DNA of 64,000 nt from DASQMT01 sp963835735 (GCA_963835735.1 CAWIGP010000001.1:1-64000); one strand, 5' to 3'; numbered from the stretch's first letter, positions 43,977-52,005 are shown. The notes: generated by a model from the letters alone, not told the origin. A program made the numbers and translations.

Positions 43977-44630
43977 TCAGACCGCCACCCGCAGCGGCCT
44001 GTGATCCGACAGCGGCCCGGCGTCCAGCACCTCGGGCTCCGACGCCGCCGCCCGGCCCTCGGTGAAGAAGTGGTCCACGTGGTGCCCCGCGATGTGCACG
44101 AGCCCGGGCATCGCGGGACGCGTCGAGTTCAGGTCGCCGCCGAAGACGAGCAGCGCGCCCGCCGCCCACTCCAGCGCGGTGGCCGCGGCGAGCATGAGGT
44201 CGGCGCGCCGCTGCTCGGGCGGGTGCGTGGAGGCGTGGAGGTTGACGATCCAGCCCGCGTCGCCCAGCGCTACCCCGTGCATCACGCGCCGCTCGGGCTC
44301 GCGCGTCAGCTCGCGCGTCCGGTGCTCGCCGATCGGCAGGCCGCGCACGAGGATCGCGTTGCAGCCGCCGCCGGCCGCGGCGAGCAGGTCGGGGTTGCGC
44401 GAGGCGATCGCACGGCGCAGCGGCAGGCCCGAGTTGCGCGACGTGAGCGCGAAGCGTGCGCTCGCAGCGGTTGCCGCGGCGAGTTTCGACGGCCACCACG
44501 GCGGCACCTCCTGCAGCAGCGCGACATCCCAAGACCAGCCGGCCAGCGCACGGCTGAACTCCACGAGCAACGGTCGGCCTGCGGCCGGCTCTGAGCGGCC
44601 GTGGAACAGGTTCCAGCTGAGTAGAAGGAT
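43977..44630 (-). CDS. Endonuclease/exonuclease/phosphatase family protein
   Basis: A Mg-dependent EEP-fold enzyme of about 217 residues. Active-site blocks run LLLSWNLFHGR, DVALLQEVPPWW, VNLHASTHPP, LVFGGDLNSTRP and LSDHRPLRV, all in the right order. The substrate could be DNA or a phosphoester. The family N-terminus should begin just before LLLSWNLF; the codon there is ATC (44628-44630), 7 nt after a TAGCTT box, and no ATG/GTG/TTG lies nearby in frame. So a leaderless ATC start or a sequence error is implied. The nearest upstream open frame is not family-like. Confidence 0.82.
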   Translation of the reverse strand: MLLLSWNLFHGRSEPAAGRPLLVEFSRALAGWSWDVALLQEVPPWWPSKLAAATAASARFALTSRNSGLPLRRAIASRNPDLLAAAGGGCNAILVRGLPIGEHRTRELTREPERRVMHGVALGDAGWIVNLHASTHPPEQRRADLMLAAATALEWAAGALLVFGGDLNSTRPAMPGLVHIAGHHVDHFFTEGRAAASEPEVLDAGPLSDHRPLRVAV

Positions 44631-44637
44631 GCGCGCG

Positions 44638-44643
44638 AAGCTA
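44638..44643 (-). promoter_or_regulatory. -10 box of leaderless promoter for the EEP-family gene
   Basis: TAGCTT on the minus strand with 7 nt to the ATC codon at 44630. The same spacing is found at several other genes here. The intergenic stretch to 44845 also holds a small CCCGC-AAG-GCGGG hairpin on the cupin side; nothing else seen. Confidence 0.5.
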
Positions 44644-44845
44644 CCGCCTCGCCCGCCGGCGCGGCTTGCAGAGCGCGAGCACGTCGCAGGAGGCCCGTCC
44701 CCCTCCAGCGGTAGGAGCCATCCCCCGCAAGGCGGGTGCCAAGATCGCCCCTGGCGCCGACATGGGATCACCGCCCCGGCCGACGACGCGAGGCCCGACA
44801 TCGCGGAGCCTTGATCGCACCCCAACGACCCGTCAGGAGCGACCA

Positions 44846-45397
44846 ATGGCACACGCCGGACAGACCATCCACAACCCCGTCAGCGGAGAGCGCATCACGT
44901 TCATCCAGACGTCCGCCGACACCGACGGCGAGCTGCTCGAGATCGAGCTCGAGCTGCCCGCCGCCGGCCGCGTGCCCGGCGCCCATGTCCACCCGGAGCA
45001 GGAGGAGCGCTTCCACGTGCTCGAGGGCACGATGAAGTTCCGCCTCGGGCTGCGCACGATCGTCGCCGAGGCCGGCGAGTCGGTCGTGGTCCCCGCCGGG
45101 CGAGTGCACAGCTTCGCCAACGCGGGCGACGTCCCGGCGCGCACGCGTGTCGAGGTGCTGCCGGCACTCGACATGGAGGAGCTGCTCAGCACGGCGGCCG
45201 CGCTCGCCCGCGACGGCAACGTCACGAGCTCCGGCATGCCGAAGCCGCTGCACCTGGCCCTGTTCGTCCGCCGCTTCCGGCGCGAGGTCCGCGCGCCGTT
45301 CCCGCCTGCGTGGGTCGTGCAGGCCCTGATGGCGCCGCTCGCGGCGCTCGCGCGCAGGCGCGGCCACGCCGAGCGCTACCAGCCCGTGTTCGCGTAG
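44846..45397 (+). CDS. Cupin domain protein
   Basis: A 183-residue protein with AGGAG before ATG 44846. One cupin barrel (about residues 25-110) shows the metal-site motif HVHPEQEERFHVLEG, giving two His and a Glu, and the second motif VPAGRVHSFANAGD with the last His. The C-terminal ~70 residues (LFVRRFRREVRAPFPPAW...) are basic and helical and could touch a membrane. Reaction or ligand unknown. Confidence 0.88.
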   Translation: MAHAGQTIHNPVSGERITFIQTSADTDGELLEIELELPAAGRVPGAHVHPEQEERFHVLEGTMKFRLGLRTIVAEAGESVVVPAGRVHSFANAGDVPARTRVEVLPALDMEELLSTAAALARDGNVTSSGMPKPLHLALFVRRFRREVRAPFPPAWVVQALMAPLAALARRRGHAERYQPVFA

Positions 45398-45408
45398 GGC
45401 GCCGCCCC

Positions 45409-45470
45409 AAGGGACAGGTCCTGTTCGCTCGCAGTGCCGTGCACGCATGAGCGAACCGGACCTGTCCCTT
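45409..45470. repeat. 22-bp inverted repeat overlapping the 5' end of argF
   Basis: Arms AAGGGACAGGTCCTGTTCGC+TC (45409-45430) and its complement at 45449-45470 match at 21 of 22 positions around an 18-bp centre. The second arm contains the apparent first codons of argF (ATG 45447). It is unrelated in sequence to the four long palindromic elements. It may be a REP-like element or a hairpin controlling argF. Confidence 0.8.
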
Positions 45471-46376
45471 TCGCGTGCGCGGGGGCAGGCCGACCGTACA
45501 CTTGCGCGCTTGCCGCGCCACTTCCTCACCGGCTCCGAGCTGTCCGCCGACGAGCTGTCCGCCCTGCTCGACCTGGCGCTCGAGCTCAAGGCCGCGCCGC
45601 ACGCTTCGCGCGTGCTGCAGGACCGCACCGTGGCGCTCGTGTTCGAGCATCCCTCGACCCGCACCCGCACGAGCTTCGAGGCCGGCATCGTCGAGCTCGG
45701 CGGCCACCCCATGGTGCTGCGCCCGGGCGAGCTGCAGCTGACGCGCGGCGAGTCGGTCCGCGACACCGCGCTCGTACTGTCCCGTCACGTCGCGGCGATC
45801 GGGCTGCGCACCGGCAGCGAGGAGACGCTCGCCGAGCTCGCGCGCCACGCGACCGTCCCGGTGATCAACATGCTCTCCCCGCGGCACCACCCGTGCCAGG
45901 CGCTCGCCGACCTGCTCACGATGCGCGAGGCGTTCGGCGAGCTCGCGGGCCGCAGGCTCGCCTACATCGGCGACGGCAACAACGTCGCCCGCTCGCTCGC
46001 GATCGTGGGCGCACTGGCCGGGGTCGAGGTCACGGTGGCCGCGCCTGACGGCCATCAGCTCGAGCCGACGGCGGGCGCGCGGCTGACCGGCGACCCGGTC
46101 GCCGCGGCGACCGGCGCGGACGTGCTCTACACCGACGTTTGGGTCTCGATGGGCGACGAGCAGTCCGCCGCGAGCGAGGCGCTCGCCGCCTACCGGATCG
46201 ATGACGCGCTGCTCGACCTCGCCGCACCCGGCGCCTTCGCGCTGCACTGCCTGCCAGCGCATCCGGGCGAGGAGATCACCGAGGCGGTCCTGTACGGCGA
46301 CCGCCAGCGAATCTGGGACCAGGCCGAGAACCGCCGGCATGCGCAGAAGGCTTTGCTGGAGTGGCTCGTCGGGTAG
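45447..46376 (+). CDS. argF: Ornithine carbamoyltransferase
   Basis: Makes citrulline from ornithine and carbamoyl phosphate in arginine synthesis; up to 309 residues. Carbamoyl-phosphate motif STRTRTSF, HPCQALADLLT, ornithine-loop DVWVSMGDE and HCLPAHPGEEI are all present. The family normally begins at RHFLT, about 22 residues into this frame. The ATG at 45447 lies in a palindrome and its first residues (MSEPDLSLS) are palindrome-encoded. TTG 45510 is an alternative start with a TACACT box 7 nt upstream, which would give a 288-residue, typical-length N-terminus. Confidence 0.95.
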   Translation: MSEPDLSLSRARGQADRTLARLPRHFLTGSELSADELSALLDLALELKAAPHASRVLQDRTVALVFEHPSTRTRTSFEAGIVELGGHPMVLRPGELQLTRGESVRDTALVLSRHVAAIGLRTGSEETLAELARHATVPVINMLSPRHHPCQALADLLTMREAFGELAGRRLAYIGDGNNVARSLAIVGALAGVEVTVAAPDGHQLEPTAGARLTGDPVAAATGADVLYTDVWVSMGDEQSAASEALAAYRIDDALLDLAAPGAFALHCLPAHPGEEITEAVLYGDRQRIWDQAENRRHAQKALLEWLVG

Positions 46377-46392
46377 GGTCGGAATCCGGAGG

Positions 46393-46785
46393 ATGCCGCA
46401 GCCACGCGTGACGACGAACCCGCTGGATCTGGTCGTGCTCACCCGCGCCCGGGTGCAGGAGGTCGTTGACGAGATGGTCGAGCGCGGCCGCATCACGCGC
46501 GGCGACGCCGCCGATCTCGTCGCCGACCTGCTCTCCCGCGGCCGCGCTCAGGCGGACGAGCTACTGGAGCAGATCGGCGTGCGCGGATCGCTCGAGGCGG
46601 CGCGCCGCGTTGCCGGACTCGGCCCGGAGTTCCCGATCACCGGCTACGACGAGCTCTCCGCCGCCGAGGTCGCGCCCGAGCTGGACGGCATGAGCGACGC
46701 CGACCTGCGCAAGGTGCGCGAGTACGAGCAGGCGAACGCCAACCGCAAGACCGTGCTGGCCGCGATCGAGCGGCAGCTGCGCTAG
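46393..46785 (+). CDS. Helical protein, phasin-like N-terminal region
   Basis: A 130-residue protein with CCGGAGG before ATG 46393. Residues ~8-60 (NPLDLVVLTRARVQEVVDEMVERGRITRGDAADLVADLLSRG) are amphipathic helix resembling phasin/PHA-granule-associated proteins. The C-terminal part (FPITGYDELSAAEVAPELDGMSDADLRKVREYEQANANRKTVL) forms a second helical unit I have seen only in uncharacterised actinobacterial proteins. It lies 16 bp after argF and 13 bp before the RNA methyltransferase. Function uncertain. Confidence 0.8.
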   Translation: MPQPRVTTNPLDLVVLTRARVQEVVDEMVERGRITRGDAADLVADLLSRGRAQADELLEQIGVRGSLEAARRVAGLGPEFPITGYDELSAAEVAPELDGMSDADLRKVREYEQANANRKTVLAAIERQLR

Positions 46786-46786
46786 C

Positions 46787-46792
46787 TACCCT
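46787..46792 (+). promoter_or_regulatory. -10 box of leaderless promoter for the RNA methyltransferase
   Basis: TACCCT with 6 nt to GTG 46799, immediately after the stop of the preceding gene. It suggests an independent, leaderless transcript. Confidence 0.55.
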
Positions 46793-46798
46793 CGACGG

Positions 46799-48151
46799 GT
46801 GGCCACCACCCCGACATCGCAGCGCCCTGCCCGCGGCGCCGAGCTGGAACTGACCGTCGACACGCTCGCGCACGGCGGCAACGGCGTCGCCCGGCACGAC
46901 GGCTATGTCGTGTTCGTCGCGGGCGCGCTGCCCGGCGATCGAGTGCGCGCCGTGGTGGGCAAATCCAAGCGCGCATACGCCGAGGCGCGCGCGGTCGAGA
47001 TCCTCGAGCCGTCGCCCGACCGGATCGAGCCGCTCGCCGACCACCCCGGAGCGCCCTGGCAGGTCCTCTCTTACGACCGCCAGCTCGAGGTCAAGGCGGA
47101 GCAGGTCGGCGACGCGCTCCGCCGCATCGGCAAGCTCGAAGGCTTCGAGCAGGACCCGATCGTTCCGGCGGTCGAGCAGTGGCGCTATCGCAACAAGCTG
47201 GAGTACTCGTTCGGGACCGCCGCGGACGGCACGCTGGTGTGCGGCTTCCACGCGCCCGGCCGCTTCGACGAGATCGTCCCGCTCGAGGACTGCCTGCTGG
47301 CGTCCGCGCGCGGCAACGCGGCGCGCGAGCAGGTGCTCGCGTGGGCGCGCGACCAGGGCCTCTCGGCCTGGGACCGGCGCGACCAGCGCGGCCTGCTGCG
47401 CAACCTCGTCGTCCGCGAGGGGCGCCGCACCGGCGAGCTGCAGGTACGGCTCGTCACGTCACCGGGCGCGATCGACACCGACAGCTTCGCCGCCGCCGTC
47501 GACGCCGACGGCGTGTTCTGGACCCAGGCGGCCGGCCTGGGCGAGAGCACGCAGGGCGGCGAGACCACGCGGATCGCCGGGTCAAAGCGGCTGCGCGAGG
47601 AGCTCGGCGACCTGGAGTTCCTGATCTCGCCGGACGCGTTCTTCCAGACCAACACCGAGATGGCCGAGGTGCTGTACGGCGCCGCCGTCGAGCTGGCCGA
47701 CCTGCGCGGCCACGAGCGCGTGTTCGACCTCTACTGCGGGATCGGCACGATCGGGCTCTCGCTCGCGAGCCGCGCGCGCGAGGTGGTCGGCGTCGAGATC
47801 GTCGAACCGGCGGTCGCCGACGCGATCGACAACGCGCGCCGCAACGAGATCACGAACGCGCGCTTCTACGCCGGCGACATCCGCCTGGCGATGCGCGACC
47901 TGGTAGCGGAGGCCGGCAAGCCCGACGTCTGCGTGATCGACCCGCCGCGCGCCGGCCTCTCGCAGAAGATCGTCCGCCGGATCATCGAGGCCGGCCCGAA
48001 GCGGATCGTCTACGTCTCCTGCAACCCGACGACGCTGGCGCCGAACGCGGCGCAGCTCGTCGAGGCCGGTTACACGCTCCGCCGCGTGCGCCCGGTCGAC
48101 ATGTTCCCGCAGACGCCGCACATCGAGTGCGTCGCGCTGCTCGAGCGCTAA
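46799..48151 (+). CDS. RNA (uracil-5-)-methyltransferase, TrmA/RlmD family, without Fe-S cysteines
   Basis: A 450-residue SAM-dependent enzyme methylating uridine in rRNA or tRNA. An N-terminal TRAM domain (about 13-70) precedes the central and methyltransferase domains. SAM motif FDLYCGIGTIGLSLA, catalytic nucleophile in VYVSCNPTTLAPN, and CVIDPPRAGLS are present. In RlmD the segment before WQ-L-Y-RQL holds a Cys cluster (CGGC); here it reads HPGAPWQVLSYDRQL, so the iron-sulfur site is absent. GTG start set by a leaderless -10 box. Ends overlap the convergent hydrolase by four bases. Confidence 0.94.
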   Translation: MATTPTSQRPARGAELELTVDTLAHGGNGVARHDGYVVFVAGALPGDRVRAVVGKSKRAYAEARAVEILEPSPDRIEPLADHPGAPWQVLSYDRQLEVKAEQVGDALRRIGKLEGFEQDPIVPAVEQWRYRNKLEYSFGTAADGTLVCGFHAPGRFDEIVPLEDCLLASARGNAAREQVLAWARDQGLSAWDRRDQRGLLRNLVVREGRRTGELQVRLVTSPGAIDTDSFAAAVDADGVFWTQAAGLGESTQGGETTRIAGSKRLREELGDLEFLISPDAFFQTNTEMAEVLYGAAVELADLRGHERVFDLYCGIGTIGLSLASRAREVVGVEIVEPAVADAIDNARRNEITNARFYAGDIRLAMRDLVAEAGKPDVCVIDPPRAGLSQKIVRRIIEAGPKRIVYVSCNPTTLAPNAAQLVEAGYTLRRVRPVDMFPQTPHIECVALLER

Positions 48152-48921
48152 GCCGCCAGCGCCAAATCGGCGTCCGAGCAGCTCCAGAGGGCGCGGGCGA
48201 TCGCGCGGTAGGCGTCGGCGTTCAGGCTCATGCCGCAGTGCGACGCGTGCACCTCGACGCAGGACGCCGCGGGATCAAGGCACGAGCGCCAGTCGACGAT
48301 GCCGTCGGTGCGCGAGTAGATCGACACGTAGCCGACGCCCGCCGGGAACGGACTCGTCAGCGCGGCGCGGAACGGCGCGCAGCACTCGCCGCGGAGGCAG
48401 CGCCACGACAGCAGCCCGGGCAGCGCGCCGCTGCCGCCGAGCGCCGCGACCACACCGACCTGGGCGAGCACGAGCGGATGGACCGCGAGCTGCGAGCGCA
48501 CCGGCGCGCCGAGCCCGATGACGCCCGCGACGAGGTCGGGCCGCCGCGCGGCGAGCGCCTTGGCGAGCACGCCGCCGCGGCTCTGGCCGATGATCGTCAC
48601 TCGCCCCCCGGTGCCCTCGGCCAGTCGCTCGAGCCGCTCCTCCAGCCGGCCGCAGGCGACCTCCGAACAGTCGACGTTCGCGCGGATGCCGGCGCGCTTG
48701 GTGTGCCAGCCGGCCGCGCGCAGCCAGTGCGTGAGCGTCGCGAGCGAGCCGTCGCCGGCCATGAAGCCGGGGATCAGCAGGATGCCGCGGCCGTCGCCGG
48801 CCGGCACGCCGGACCCGCGATACACGTCCGAACGGCGCAGCGCCGCCCATTCCAGCCCGATCCGGCCCTCGCGCCACAGCGGCGGGACGGGCGGAAGGCT
48901 CGGACGTGGCAATTGCAACAT
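48148..48921 (-). CDS. Alpha/beta-hydrolase (lipase-like)
   Basis: A 257-residue hydrolase. An oxyanion-hole segment ILLIPGFMAGDG is followed by the nucleophile elbow GQSRGG (serine). YSRTDGIVDW supplies the probable acid, and HASHCGMSLN the catalytic His. Several cysteines (CSEVACG, CLRGECCAPF) could form disulfides. No signal peptide is visible. Start ATG 48921. It is divergent from an oxidoreductase, with a 13-bp palindromic operator candidate between them. Substrate unknown; the GQSRGG type is common in actinobacterial triacylglycerol-lipase-like proteins. Confidence 0.9.
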   Translation of the reverse strand: MLQLPRPSLPPVPPLWREGRIGLEWAALRRSDVYRGSGVPAGDGRGILLIPGFMAGDGSLATLTHWLRAAGWHTKRAGIRANVDCSEVACGRLEERLERLAEGTGGRVTIIGQSRGGVLAKALAARRPDLVAGVIGLGAPVRSQLAVHPLVLAQVGVVAALGGSGALPGLLSWRCLRGECCAPFRAALTSPFPAGVGYVSIYSRTDGIVDWRSCLDPAASCVEVHASHCGMSLNADAYRAIARALWSCSDADLALAA

Positions 48922-48938
48922 GTACGACAAGTATCGGA

Positions 48939-48958
48939 TTGTCGGACCGTCGGTCCAA
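48939..48958. promoter_or_regulatory. Palindromic operator candidate between divergent genes
   Basis: GGACCG-T-CGGTCC (48944-48956) is a perfect 13-bp palindrome, flanked by TTG and AA to give a TetR-like TTGtc...ccAA outline. It lies between the hydrolase (minus) and oxidoreductase (plus) starts and could repress both. No adjacent regulator gene is present. Confidence 0.45.
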
Positions 48959-49033
48959 TACTTTCGGCCAATCGCCGGACACGACCCCGTGATGGATGCC
49001 GTCGCGCGCGCCCGTGTGCAAGCATCGGCCCCC

Positions 49034-49972
49034 ATGCGCGCCGCGACCATCCGTGACGGCGAGATCGTGGTCGCCGAGCACCCCGACCCCGAGCCCCAGG
49101 CCGGCGAGCTGCTCGTCCGCGTTCGCGCGGCCGGCCTCAACGGCGCCGACATGCACCAGCTCAGGGGCGGCTATCCGGCGCCGCCCGGCTCCCCGCCCGA
49201 CATCCCGGGCCTGGAGCTGGCCGGCGAGGTGATCGCCGCCGGCCGTGGCGTCACGCGCTTCGACCCGGGCGACCGCGTGATGGCGGTGGTGGGAGGCGGT
49301 GGCCAGGCGGAGCTGGCGATCGTCCACGAGCGCGCGGCGATGCCCGTGCCCGACGAGCTGGACTGGACGGCCGCCGGCGGCGTGCCGGAGGCGTTCACGA
49401 CGGCTCACGACGCGCTCTTCACGCAGGCCGGGCTGACGGTCGGCGAGCGCCTGCTCGTCCACGGCGCGGCCGGCGGCGTCGGCATGGCGGCGGTGCAGCT
49501 CGCGACGATGGCGGGCGCGCGTGTGACAGCCACCGTGCGTGACCCGCACGCGCGCGAGCAGATCGCCGCCCTGGGGACCAACGCGCTCGACCCGGAGGGC
49601 TTCGAGGAGTCGGGGCCGTTCGACGTGATCCTCGAGCTCGTCGGCGCGCCGAACATGCCCGGCAACGTACGCGCGCTCGCGACGTGCGGACGCATCTCCG
49701 TGATCGGCGTGGGCGCCGGCGCCAAGGCGGAGCTGAACCTGGTCGCGCTGATGGGCAAGCGCGCGCGGATCTACTCCTCGATGCTGCGCGCGCGGCCGCT
49801 CGAGGAGAAGGCCGACGCGGCGCGCCGCGTCGAGCGCGCGGTGCTGCCGGGCTTCGCCTCCGGTGACCTGAGCGTGCCGGTGTGCGCGACGTTCCCGCTC
49901 GACGCGGCCCCGGACGCATACGAGCGGTTCCAGGCCGGCGGCAAGCTCGGCAAGATCGTGCTCGAGCTCTAG
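49034..49972 (+). CDS. Zinc-independent medium-chain dehydrogenase/reductase (quinone oxidoreductase-like)
   Basis: A 312-residue NADPH-dependent reductase. GroES-like N-terminal domain with GLNGADMHQLRGGYPAPPGSPPDIPGLELAGEV, then the nucleotide-binding motif LLVHGAAGGVGMAAVQLA. It lacks the catalytic-zinc cysteine and the structural-zinc lobe, as expected for Zeta-crystallin/PIG3-type quinone reductases. The start is ATG 49034; the longer frame upstream is not family-like. It may share regulation with the divergent hydrolase. Confidence 0.94.
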   Translation: MRAATIRDGEIVVAEHPDPEPQAGELLVRVRAAGLNGADMHQLRGGYPAPPGSPPDIPGLELAGEVIAAGRGVTRFDPGDRVMAVVGGGGQAELAIVHERAAMPVPDELDWTAAGGVPEAFTTAHDALFTQAGLTVGERLLVHGAAGGVGMAAVQLATMAGARVTATVRDPHAREQIAALGTNALDPEGFEESGPFDVILELVGAPNMPGNVRALATCGRISVIGVGAGAKAELNLVALMGKRARIYSSMLRARPLEEKADAARRVERAVLPGFASGDLSVPVCATFPLDAAPDAYERFQAGGKLGKIVLEL

Positions 49973-49973
49973 C

Positions 49974-50153
49974 TCAGGCCGGCGGCCCGTCAAGCGCGTC
50001 GGGGTCCAGCGGCGTCGACTCGACCGCGTGGACGGTGCAGAGCGCAGGACCGCCAGACTCCATCGCGGTCTGGAGCTCGGCCGCTGTCAGCTTCGCGCCG
50101 CATTCCTCGCAGTTCTCGCCGACGGTCTCGAGAGTGCGCTCCTCGAGGTCCAT
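49974..50153 (-). CDS. Small zinc-ribbon protein (59 residues)
   Basis: A 59-residue protein from ATG 50153: MDLEERTLETVGENCEECGAK then a helix and PALCTVHAVE. Cys-x2-Cys plus Cys-x2-His could bind one zinc. TAGACT lies 7 nt upstream, a leaderless promoter, which confirms the start over the upstream open frame. Its stop lies next to that of the convergent oxidoreductase. Function unknown; similar tiny zinc proteins may bind RNA polymerase or nucleic acid. Confidence 0.8.
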   Translation of the reverse strand: MDLEERTLETVGENCEECGAKLTAAELQTAMESGGPALCTVHAVESTPLDPDALDGPPA

Positions 50154-50160
50154 GAGCCGG

Positions 50161-50166
50161 AGTCTA
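50161..50166 (-). promoter_or_regulatory. -10 box of leaderless promoter for the zinc-ribbon gene
   Basis: TAGACT on the minus strand with exactly 7 nt to ATG 50153. Confidence 0.6.
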
Positions 50167-50298
50167 ATCCCTGGACACATAGACAGTTGAGAGGTCGGCC
50201 ACCTGTCCACATACTGACCTCAACTTCAAGGTATTCGGCGCACGGCTCACGGGAGAGGAGCCAAGCGCCGGAACGGATTCCGGCAGGGAGGACTCGTC

Positions 50299-51227
50299 AT
50301 GGATGGCATCGCCCGCCGCACGTGTGCGGCAGTTGGACTTGGGCTCGTCGCGACGCTCTGCGCCGCTGCGCCCGCGCTCGCGACCGACGGATTCGAGCCC
50401 GGTGAGGCCGAGACCGTCGACAGCCCGGCGATCGATCTGCTCAAGCAGGTCCGCCGCGGCGGCGACCAGGCCTGGGCCAAGGACGCGACGCTGCAGGTCG
50501 GCCAGACCGCCGAGTACCTGTTCACGGTCACCAACCCCGGCGTCGGCGGCCCGCTGGTCAAGCTCGAGGTGCTCGACGACCGCTGCGACGCCCTGCCGGT
50601 CTATGCCGACGGCGACGCCGACGAGAACGGCAAGCTGGACGAGACCGAGGCATGGACCTACCGCTGCGACCACGTCGTGACCGCCGCCGACGGCGCCGGG
50701 TTCGTCAACACCGCCGAGGCGGTTGCCGCCGACGAGTGCGGCGACCCGGTGAGCGACAGCGACACGGCGACGGTGAACGTGACGGCGCCGCCGTCGACCC
50801 GCCGTCGACCCCGCCGTCGACTCCGCCGTCGACGCCGCCGTCGACTCCGCCCTCGACTCCGCCGTCGACCCCGCTGTCGCCGCCGGTCGAGGAGCACCAG
50901 ATCCTGCCCGCGAAGGTCGTCTCCGGCACCGCCCGGCTGCGCGGTCCGAGCGGGTGCGTGCGCGGTCCGTTCAAGGCCAACGTGAGCGGCCGGCGGATCC
51001 GGCGCGTGACGTTCTGGCTCGACGGCCGGCAGGTCAAGCGCATCGTGGCGAAGCGCGGCCAGACCGCGTTCGCGCTGCGGGTCGACCCGCGCAAGGTCGC
51101 CAGGGGCGTCCACCGCGTGCGTGCCCGCGTCGTGTTCGCGGCCGATTCGCGCACGGCCCCGCGGACTCTGCGGCTGAGCTTCCAGCGCTGCGCGCGCCAG
51201 GTCATGCCGCCGCAGTTCACGGGCTGA
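50299..51227 (+). pseudogene. Secreted repeat-linker protein, out of frame in the linker
   Basis: ATG 50299 has GGGAGG upstream. A signal peptide (to about residue 28, ...APALA) precedes a DUF11-like beta domain (VGQTAEYLFTVTNPG..., about 60-150), then a Pro-Pro-Ser-Thr repeat linker and a C-terminal Ig-like/Cys-containing domain (RGPSGCVRGPFKANVSGRRIRRVTFWLDGRQV). The linker's first repeat is 11 nt (CCGCCGTCGAC) rather than 12. One C is missing, so the first frame continues as an Arg-rich tail and ends early, while the C-terminal domain is in another frame. Restoring one C gives a continuous protein of about 309 residues. Either slippage-based switching or an error. Confidence 0.8.
50788..50879 (+). 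repeat. 12-bp tandem repeat encoding Pro-Pro-Ser-Thr
   Basis: Unit CCGCCGTCGAC[C/T/G] repeats about 7.7 times: first unit 50788-50798 is 11 bp, then six 12-bp units from 50799 and a partial CCGCTGTCG. The short unit causes the frame change. Such arrays are prone to slippage. Confidence 0.9.
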
Positions 51228-51236
51228 CGCCCGCCA

Positions 51237-51242
51237 TAGAAT
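51237..51242 (+). promoter_or_regulatory. -10 box upstream of the L,D-transpeptidase
   Basis: TAGAAT, 10 nt before ATG 51253, implying a leader of only about three bases. It lies just after the stop of the preceding gene. Confidence 0.5.
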
Positions 51243-51252
51243 CCGCTCGGGC

Positions 51253-52005
51253 ATGACTCGCAGGCTCATCCCCCTCACGCTGCTCGTCGCCGCATTCGCG
51301 GCGCCCGCGGCCGCCTCGGCGGCCGCGGCGCCGCCGCTGCGCGAGAAGGGCGATCGCTCTCCGCTGGGCAACGAGCGGCTGTCGAACGAGCGCACGCTGA
51401 CGCGCTGGGCGCACACCAACCTGGTCGGCAAGATCCGCTCCAAGCCGTCGCATCGCAGCAAGACGGTCGGCAGGCTGCGCTGGAACACGGAGGACGGGCT
51501 GCCGGAGGTCTACGTCGTGCTCGAGTCGCGGCTGGACAACGTGAAGCGCGTGTGGCTGGAGATCCGCATCCCGGGGCGGCCGAACGGCCGCACGGGCTGG
51601 GTACGCGAGGATCAGCTCTCCAACCTGAAGGCGGTCGAGACGCACCTGACGATCGACCGCCGCTCGTTCACCGCGACGCTGCGCAAGCGCGGCAAGAAGG
51701 TGTGGCGCTCACGCGTCGGCGTCGGGGCGCCCGGCACGATCACGCCGAAGGGCCGGTTCTGGATCCGCGAGCGGCTGCGCAACCTCGGCGGCAGCCCGGT
51801 CTACGGCCCGTGGGCGTTCGGCACGTCGGCCTATTCGGACACGCTGACCGACTGGCCGGGCGGCGGAGTCGTCGGCATCCACGGCACCAACCAGCCGGAG
51901 CTCATCCCCGGCCGCCCGTCGCACGGCTGCGTGCGCGTGCCGAACGCGAAGATCGTCCGGCTCGTGAAGCTGATGCCGGTCGGGACGCCGGTCAAGATCC
52001 GCTAG
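51253..52005 (+). CDS. L,D-transpeptidase (YkuD domain)
   Basis: A 250-residue exported wall enzyme making 3-3 peptidoglycan cross-links. A signal peptide (MTRRLIPLTLLVAAFAAPAAASA) leads to an SH3-like region (WNTEDGLPEVYVVLES... GRTGWVREDQL) and the YkuD domain with HGTNQPELIPGRPSHGCVRVPN, carrying catalytic His and Cys. Its stop overlaps the convergent DNA-glycosylase gene. A carboxypeptidase for the substrate stem peptides is encoded at 9.4 kb. Confidence 0.95.
   Translation: MTRRLIPLTLLVAAFAAPAAASAAAAPPLREKGDRSPLGNERLSNERTLTRWAHTNLVGKIRSKPSHRSKTVGRLRWNTEDGLPEVYVVLESRLDNVKRVWLEIRIPGRPNGRTGWVREDQLSNLKAVETHLTIDRRSFTATLRKRGKKVWRSRVGVGAPGTITPKGRFWIRERLRNLGGSPVYGPWAFGTSAYSDTLTDWPGGGVVGIHGTNQPELIPGRPSHGCVRVPNAKIVRLVKLMPVGTPVKIR

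Noticed and set aside
44644..44845. Riboswitch upstream of the cupin gene
   Set aside because: A small CCCGC-AAG-GCGGG hairpin is visible but no known aptamer core could be matched.
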